64,000 nt of DNA from Demequina sp. NBRC 110052 (GTDB lineage Bacteria > Actinomycetota > Actinomycetes > Actinomycetales > Demequinaceae), in NCBI RefSeq assembly GCF_002090075.1, contig NZ_BBRI01000002.1:496001-560000 (forward strand), given 5' to 3'. Made by a program: the position numbers and the translations under genes. How positions within the stretch are numbered: the first letter of the stretch is position 1; each line of letters begins with the position of its first letter. This document shows positions 59,006 to 64,000 of the stretch, piece by piece. Under the pieces are notes generated by a model that searched no databases, was not told where the DNA came from, and worked only from the letters and a program-made list of their open reading frames with translations.

Positions 59006-59025
59006 TTCTTACCGATTGGTAAGAA
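59006..59025. promoter_or_regulatory. TetR operator between tetR and GH3
   Basis: Perfect inverted repeat TTCTTACC-N4-GGTAAGAA. It is AT-rich against a very GC-rich background and lies 54 bases before the TetR start and 57 bases before the GH3 start, where it would cover both promoters. The size and symmetry are typical for TetR-family sites. Confidence 0.85.
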
Positions 59026-59082
59026 AAGCGCGAGCCCGGCCCCGGCCGGCCCTCCCGATGACGCGAGACAAGGACGACAACC

Positions 59083-61344
59083 GTGACCGCACCCGCCTAC
59101 CTCGACGCGACCCAGCCGACGCCCGCGCGCGTCGCGGACCTCGTCAGCCGCATGACCCTGGCCGAGAAGGTCGGCCAGATGATGCAGATGCACACCTACG
59201 ACGGGGTCGACCACCTCATCGAGAAGTGGCACGTGGGCTCGATCCTTCACGCATCGCCGGACGGCCTCGCGCGTGCGCACGAGCTCCAGGACCGCTCGCG
59301 GCTCGGCATTCCGCTGCTGATCGGCGAGGACTGCATCCACGGGCACTCGTTCTTCAAGGGCGCGACCATCTTCCCCACCCAGCTGGGACTCGCGGCGACC
59401 TTCGACCCCGAACTGATCCGCCGCGTCGGGCGGGCGACGGCGCGCGAGGTGAGCACCACCGGCATCCACTGGACCTTCTCCCCCGTGCTGTGCATCGCGC
59501 GCGACCTGCGGTGGGGGCGCGTGAGCGAGACCTTCGGCGAGGACCCTTGGCTGATCGGCGAGCTCGCGTCGGCGCTGTTCCACGGCTACCAGGGCGACGG
59601 CGCAGGCGACCGCGAGGGCATCCTCGCCACGGCGAAGCACTTCGCCGCGTACTCGGAGACCCAGGGCGGGCGCGACGCCTCCGAGGCGGACGTGTCGCGC
59701 CGCAAGCTCCGCTCATGGTTCCTGCCTCCGTTCGAGCGTGTGGCCCGCGAGGGCTGCCGCACGTTCATGCTCGGCTACCAGGCGATCGACGGCACCCCGA
59801 TCACCATCAACGACTGGCTCCTGAACGACGTGCTGCGAGGCGAGTGGGGCTACGACGGCATGCTCATCACTGACTGGGACAACGTCGGCAACCTGGTGCG
59901 CGAGCAGCGCCTCTTCCCGGACTATGCGGAGGCGGCGGCCGCCGCCGTCAAGGCCGGCAACGACATGATCATGACCACCCCCGACTTCTTCACGGGAGCG
60001 CAGGAGGCGGTCGCGCGAGGACTTCTGGACGAGGCTCTCATCGACGCCGCCGTCGGCCGCATCCTCACCGTGAAGTTCGACATGGGCCTGTTCGAGGACC
60101 AGCGCCGCCCCGACGCCGCCCGCCAGGCCGAGGTGATCGCGTGCGACGAGCACACTGCGCTGAATCTCGAGGTTGCGCGCCGCTCGATCGTGCTGCTGTC
60201 CAACGACGGCACGCTGCCCCTGAAGCGCTCCGCCACGCACACGCTCGCCGTCGTGGGCCCCAACGCCGACGACCCCGATGTGACGCTCGGCGACTGGGCG
60301 GGCGCGTCGGGCCAGGCCGACTGGCTCATGGAGGGCCATCCGCGCGAGCAGATCGCCACCGCGCTCGATGGGCTGCGGGCCCTCAGCGGCGCTGAGGTGA
60401 CGTACGCCAAGGGCGCCGACATCCTCACCGTGGAGCCCGACCCGGCAGGCGGCTACTTCGCCGATGGCCAGCCGCGCGCGCAGATCGTCGTGCCCGCACA
60501 CCCCGACGAGAGGCTCATCGCCGAGGCCGTCGCCGCGGCGCACGCGGCCGACGCCGTGGTCGCCGTCGTGGGAGACCGGGGCGAGCTCGTGGGCGAGGCC
60601 AAGTCAACCGCGACCCTCGAGCTGATCGGAGCCCAGGTCGCGATGCTCGACGCCGTGCTCGCCACCGGCACGCCCACCGTAGTCGTGCTCCTCGCCTCGA
60701 AGCCGCACGTGCTGCCTGCATCCGTCCACGAGAGGGCAGCGGCGATCGTGTGGGCCGCGAACCCCGGCATGCAGGGCGGCACCGCGCTCGCCGAGATCCT
60801 CTTCGGTGACGTCGAACCCTCGGGACGCCTACCCATCTCGTTCGCACGCCACGCGGGCCAGCAGCCAACCTTCTACAACCAGATCGACGCTCAGCACGGC
60901 GTGCGCTACGCGGACCTCACGCAGGAGCCCGCGTGGGTCTTCGGCGAGGGCCTCACCTACACCACAGTCGAGTACGCGAACCTCGAGGTGCTCACGCCGT
61001 CGCTCACGCCCGACGCCGTGGTCAGGGCCGCGGTGACGGTCGCCAACACGGGCACGCGCCCTGCGCTCGAGACGGTGCAGGTCTACGTGCGCGACGTGAA
61101 CAGCTCCGTGACGTGGGCCGACCGCGAGCTCAAGGCGATCCGCCAGGTCGCTCTCGAGCCAGGAGAGTCCGCACGGGTCGAGATCGAGGTGCCCGCGAGC
61201 GCATGCACGATCGTGAACGCACGCGAGGAGCGCGTAGTCGAGCCCGGCGACTTCACCTTGCTCGTAGGCCCGTCGTCACGCCGGTCCGACCTGCTCGCGG
61301 GCGCCTTCCGGATCGAGCCCACCCCGGCGTCGGCCATCTCCTAG
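59083..61344 (+). CDS. Glycoside hydrolase family 3 (beta-glucosidase-like)
   Basis: 753 residues. The N-terminal GH3 TIM barrel has the nucleophile Asp at about 264 in ITDWDN (SDW-type motif). The second alpha/beta domain (about 370-600) and a C-terminal fibronectin-III-like domain (about 640-745) complete the family layout. No signal peptide, so it acts in the cytoplasm on imported oligosaccharides. Start GTG with AAGGA eight bases before. Controlled by the divergent TetR; the MFS transporter follows by 10 bases. Exact sugar specificity is not readable. Confidence 0.92.
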   Translation: MTAPAYLDATQPTPARVADLVSRMTLAEKVGQMMQMHTYDGVDHLIEKWHVGSILHASPDGLARAHELQDRSRLGIPLLIGEDCIHGHSFFKGATIFPTQLGLAATFDPELIRRVGRATAREVSTTGIHWTFSPVLCIARDLRWGRVSETFGEDPWLIGELASALFHGYQGDGAGDREGILATAKHFAAYSETQGGRDASEADVSRRKLRSWFLPPFERVAREGCRTFMLGYQAIDGTPITINDWLLNDVLRGEWGYDGMLITDWDNVGNLVREQRLFPDYAEAAAAAVKAGNDMIMTTPDFFTGAQEAVARGLLDEALIDAAVGRILTVKFDMGLFEDQRRPDAARQAEVIACDEHTALNLEVARRSIVLLSNDGTLPLKRSATHTLAVVGPNADDPDVTLGDWAGASGQADWLMEGHPREQIATALDGLRALSGAEVTYAKGADILTVEPDPAGGYFADGQPRAQIVVPAHPDERLIAEAVAAAHAADAVVAVVGDRGELVGEAKSTATLELIGAQVAMLDAVLATGTPTVVVLLASKPHVLPASVHERAAAIVWAANPGMQGGTALAEILFGDVEPSGRLPISFARHAGQQPTFYNQIDAQHGVRYADLTQEPAWVFGEGLTYTTVEYANLEVLTPSLTPDAVVRAAVTVANTGTRPALETVQVYVRDVNSSVTWADRELKAIRQVALEPGESARVEIEVPASACTIVNAREERVVEPGDFTLLVGPSSRRSDLLAGAFRIEPTPASAIS

Positions 61345-61354
61345 GATCGCTCCC

Positions 61355-62584
61355 GTGGCACACTCTCCCGTCTCTCCCGAGCTGAGACGCGCCCGCCTGG
61401 GCGTGTCGATGGTCTTCTTCACGAACGGCATCGTGCTCGGCGGCTTCGCGCCGCGCATCCCCGAGATCCGCGACTCGCTCGAAGTCTCGTACGGCGGGCT
61501 GGGCCTCGCCATGGCGATGTGGCCCGTGGGCGCACTGCTGCTCGGCCTCGTCGCGGCACCCATGATCCGCACCCTGCGCTCGTCCCGCGTGGCGGTCGTG
61601 GGCATGGCAGTCAGCGCCGTCGCGATGCTCGCCGCGGGAGTGGCCCCGTCGCCGGTATGGTTCGGCGCCGCGCTGTTCGTCGTGGGAGCCACGGACGCGT
61701 GGGTGGACGTCGCACAGAATGCGCACGGACTGCGCGTTCAAAGGCGATACAAGCGCTCGATCTTCAACTCGTTCCACGCACTGTGGTCGATCGGCGCCGT
61801 GACGGGCGGCCTCATCGGAGGTCTCGCCGCCGGACTGCAGGTCTCGGTGCCGTGGCAGTTCGGCGCGTCGGCGGTCGCCGTTCTCCTCGCCAACGCCGTC
61901 GCCTATCCGATGCTGCTGCCGGGGCCAGAGCCGCGTCACGCCGGGGCCGAGGGCGCGGACGAGGCGGGACTTCCGCACTCCGACGCCCCCGCGCACACCC
62001 CGCTTCACCGCATCCCGCTGCGCACCTGGGGCCTCCTGCTCGCGCTCACCGTCATCGCCATCGGCGGCGGGTGGGCGGAGGATGCCGCGTCCACCTGGTC
62101 CGCGTCGTACATGCGTGACGAACTCACGGCTGGCGCCACGCTCGCCGCGCTGGCCTTCGTCGCAATGCAGGGGCTCCAGTTCGTGGGCCGACTGCTCGGG
62201 GACGGCATGGTGGACCGCTGGGGTCAGCGCGCGGTGGCCCGCGCGGGCGGAAGCCTCGTCGCCGTCGGCATGGGACTCGCGCTCGCGTTCCCGTCGCAAT
62301 GGGGGACGATCCTGGGCTTCGCCGCGGCCGGGTTCGGCGTCGCCACCCTGATTCCCGGCGCGATGCACGCGGCGGACGAACTGCCGGGGCTGAAGTCCGG
62401 CACCGGCCTGACGATCCTCTCGTGGCTCCTGAGGCTCGCCTTCCTGCTGTCGCCCCCGCTCGTCGGAGCGATCGCCGACGCCGCGAGCCTGCGCGTCGGA
62501 CTGCTGCTCGTGCCGGTCTTCGGAGTGCTCATCGTGGCGCTCGCGGGAGCGATGGCGCCGCGCAGACCGACGGTTGACGCCTAG
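61355..62584 (+). CDS. MFS transporter, YbjJ-like
   Basis: 409 residues, about 12 membrane helices with a hydrophilic central loop (about 195-220). GGFAPRIPEIRDSLEVSYGGLG, VGATDAWVDVAQNAHGLRVQRRY and FNSFHALWSIGA are typical of the YbjJ subgroup. GTG start. Its close position behind the GH3 gene suggests sugar or glycoside transport (inference); the subgroup has no firm substrate. Confidence 0.85.
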   Translation: MAHSPVSPELRRARLGVSMVFFTNGIVLGGFAPRIPEIRDSLEVSYGGLGLAMAMWPVGALLLGLVAAPMIRTLRSSRVAVVGMAVSAVAMLAAGVAPSPVWFGAALFVVGATDAWVDVAQNAHGLRVQRRYKRSIFNSFHALWSIGAVTGGLIGGLAAGLQVSVPWQFGASAVAVLLANAVAYPMLLPGPEPRHAGAEGADEAGLPHSDAPAHTPLHRIPLRTWGLLLALTVIAIGGGWAEDAASTWSASYMRDELTAGATLAALAFVAMQGLQFVGRLLGDGMVDRWGQRAVARAGGSLVAVGMGLALAFPSQWGTILGFAAAGFGVATLIPGAMHAADELPGLKSGTGLTILSWLLRLAFLLSPPLVGAIADAASLRVGLLLVPVFGVLIVALAGAMAPRRPTVDA

Positions 62585-62646
62585 GGGCGCACGCGGGCGC
62601 GTGCGGTCGACGCGCGGGCGGACCAGGGATGCTGCACGATGTCCGC

Positions 62647-63411
62647 ATGGGGTCGTTCGTCAAGCAGCGCCACGAGGTCACAGGCTCGCACTATGAGGCC
62701 GAGGCAGCGGGGCTGCGATGGCTCGCAGTCCCCGGCGGTGCACGCGTCGCGCGAGTGATCTCCTTGGGCCCACGCAGGCTGGAGATCGAACACGTCGAGC
62801 CCGTGCGCCCCACGGGCGACGCCGCGTACGACTTCGGCCGCGCACTCGCGCGTACGCACGCCGCGGGCGCCGTCGAGTTCGGCGCCCCACCCGAGGGCTG
62901 GGACGGGCCGCTCTATATCGGCGAGCGCGAGATGCCGTCCGTCGCGGCTTCCACCTGGGGAGAGTTCTACGCGAGCGGCCGGGTCATGCCGTTCGTCGGC
63001 CCCGCGCTGCAGGCAGGCCACCTGAACGAGGACGAGGCCGCCGTCGTGGCGGAGGCCTGCGAGGCGATCGCGTCGGGGACTCTCGACGACGACGCTCCCC
63101 CGGCCCGCATCCACGGCGACCTCTGGGCCGGCAACGTCCTCTTCGGGCGCGAAGGCGTCGTGCTGATCGACCCGGCCGCGCACGGCGGCCACGCGGAGAC
63201 GGACCTCGCGATGCTCGCGCTCTTCGGCGCTCCCCACCTCGCCGACATACTCGAGGGCTATCAGGCCGTCGCGCCCCTGCGTGAGGGGTGGCGCTCGCGC
63301 ATCCCGGCGCATCAGCTTCACCCGCTCGCGGTGCATGCGGTGGGGCACGGACGCTCGTATGGCGTCGCGCTCGTCGAGGCGGCCAGGCGCACGCTCGCGC
63401 TCGTCGCGTGA
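62647..63411 (+). CDS. Fructosamine kinase-like protein
   Basis: About 254 residues of a protein-kinase-like (APH) fold. The catalytic loop is RIHGDLWAGNVLF and the metal Asp is in LIDPAAHGGHAETDLAM. The family phosphorylates fructosamines or ribulosamines on glycated proteins so that they fall off. The ATG giving MGSFVKQRHEV is chosen over ATG 62629 on family length. It converges with the metallo-hydrolase gene, 6 bases between stops. Confidence 0.87.
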   Translation: MGSFVKQRHEVTGSHYEAEAAGLRWLAVPGGARVARVISLGPRRLEIEHVEPVRPTGDAAYDFGRALARTHAAGAVEFGAPPEGWDGPLYIGEREMPSVAASTWGEFYASGRVMPFVGPALQAGHLNEDEAAVVAEACEAIASGTLDDDAPPARIHGDLWAGNVLFGREGVVLIDPAAHGGHAETDLAMLALFGAPHLADILEGYQAVAPLREGWRSRIPAHQLHPLAVHAVGHGRSYGVALVEAARRTLALVA

Positions 63412-63417
63412 GGTCGG

Positions 63418-64000
63418 CTAGATCTCGACGGCCTCTCCTTCGCCCAGTTGCTCGATCGGCACGGCGACGTGTCCCGGAGCTCCCCAGTGCTTCGCCGCCA
63501 TCGACAGCCCGATGTCGCTGAAGGCAGCGTCGTGGATCGCGATCGCCCGGCGCGGCGAGACAGCGTTGACATACGCCGCGGTCTCGGCGAAGCGTGTCCA
63601 CGGCCCACTGATCGGCACCAGGAGCGTATGCACGGCGACGTGCGGCACCTCGTATGAATCCCCCGGGTGCAGCACCCTCCCGCCGAGCAGATAGCCGACG
63701 TTGGGGTCGCGCGGCACGTGCGGATACACCTCGGCATGCACGCCGCCGTGCACCGACACCTCGAGGCCCGCGAGGCGGAACTCGTCCCCAGGCTCCACGG
63801 GCTTCACCTGAGCCCCGATCTCCGTGAAGCGCTCGATCACCGACTCGAGCCCTCTGACGGGAAGCGAAGGCCGGCGCGCGAGCTCTGCGCTCAACGCATC
63901 GGAGTCGAGGTGATCGGCGTGAGCATGAGTGAAGAGGACGGCGTCGGCTCGCGCCAGCAGCTCGGGGGTGCGCGGATCGAACGACCCGGGATCGATCAGC
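63418..64000 (-). CDS. Metallo-beta-lactamase-fold hydrolase (5' end outside window)
   Basis: 194 C-terminal residues visible. The metal motif THAHADHLD (HxHxDH), VHGGVHAEVYP and HPGDSYEVP identify the UlaG/UPF0173-like branch. The start lies past base 64000. The substrate is unknown. Confidence 0.88.
   Translation of the reverse strand, partial: LIDPGSFDPRTPELLARADAVLFTHAHADHLDSDALSAELARRPSLPVRGLESVIERFTEIGAQVKPVEPGDEFRLAGLEVSVHGGVHAEVYPHVPRDPNVGYLLGGRVLHPGDSYEVPHVAVHTLLVPISGPWTRFAETAAYVNAVSPRRAIAIHDAAFSDIGLSMAAKHWGAPGHVAVPIEQLGEGEAVEI

Overview
The window is very GC-rich, with GTG starts common and genes packed with 4-base ATGA or GTGA overlaps. It reads as a chromosomal segment of a high-GC Gram-positive bacterium (Actinomycetota). 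The gene content (hrcA–dnaJ with a CIRCE element, hemW–lepA, rpsT, holA–comEC–comEA, two DegV genes, leuS, MoaD with DUF6457, an NnaR-type regulator) fits Micrococcales such as Demequinaceae or Cellulomonadaceae. That placement is inference; no rRNA or tRNA gene is visible to test it. No gene-free stretch exceeds 300 bases. The longest gaps are 1280-1562, 14731-15000, 33549-33815, 44834-45102 and 56159-56408.

Layout. (1) 1-17.5 kb is housekeeping: dnaJ (cut by the window edge), hrcA, two DUF4870 membrane proteins, hemW, lepA, a PAS-GGDEF-EAL cyclic-di-GMP protein, a PemK/MazF-like protein, rpsT, holA, comEC, comEA, two DegV proteins and leuS. (2) 17.6-23.6 kb holds an operon of circularly permuted ATP-grasp, alpha-E and transglutaminase proteins whose product is unknown, then a large polytopic membrane protein and a bacterial PH-domain protein. 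(3) 23.7-28.6 kb, plus strand, is a molybdenum region: an HTH-TOBE regulator, modABC transport, then mogA, moaE and moaA. A DUF222/HNH endonuclease gene lies where this arm meets the opposite one. (4) 30.1-33.5 kb, minus strand, supplies the rest of the molybdenum-cofactor set: moeB, moeA, moaC, mobA, a DUF6457 gene and moaD. (5) 33.8-44.8 kb, minus strand, is a compact nitrate assimilation operon: narK, nasA, an FAD/[2Fe-2S] electron-transfer subunit, nirB, nirD, cobA, nnaR, cbiX. (6) 45.1-50.4 kb is a heme/siroheme operon: hemC, hemD, hemB, hemL and a second cobA, preceded by a CopC-like protein and an MFS transporter on the same strand. (7) 52.4-64 kb is mixed: two GT4 glycosyltransferases, an SGNH hydrolase, a DoxX protein, an M3 peptidase, a TetR regulator divergent from a GH3 glycosidase with a perfect operator between them, a second MFS transporter, a fructosamine-kinase-like protein and a metallo-beta-lactamase-fold protein cut by the window end.

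Regions 3-6 work as one unit of about 27 kb. ModABC imports molybdate. The Moa/Moe/Mog/MobA proteins turn it into bis-MGD for the NasA nitrate reductase. HemL, HemB, HemC, HemD, CobA and CbiX make siroheme for NirB. NarK brings in nitrate, which NasA reduces to nitrite and NirBD reduces to ammonium. NnaR, a HemD-like protein carrying a winged-helix DNA-binding domain, sits inside the operon as its likely activator. HemA (glutamyl-tRNA reductase) and the late heme genes are not in the window.
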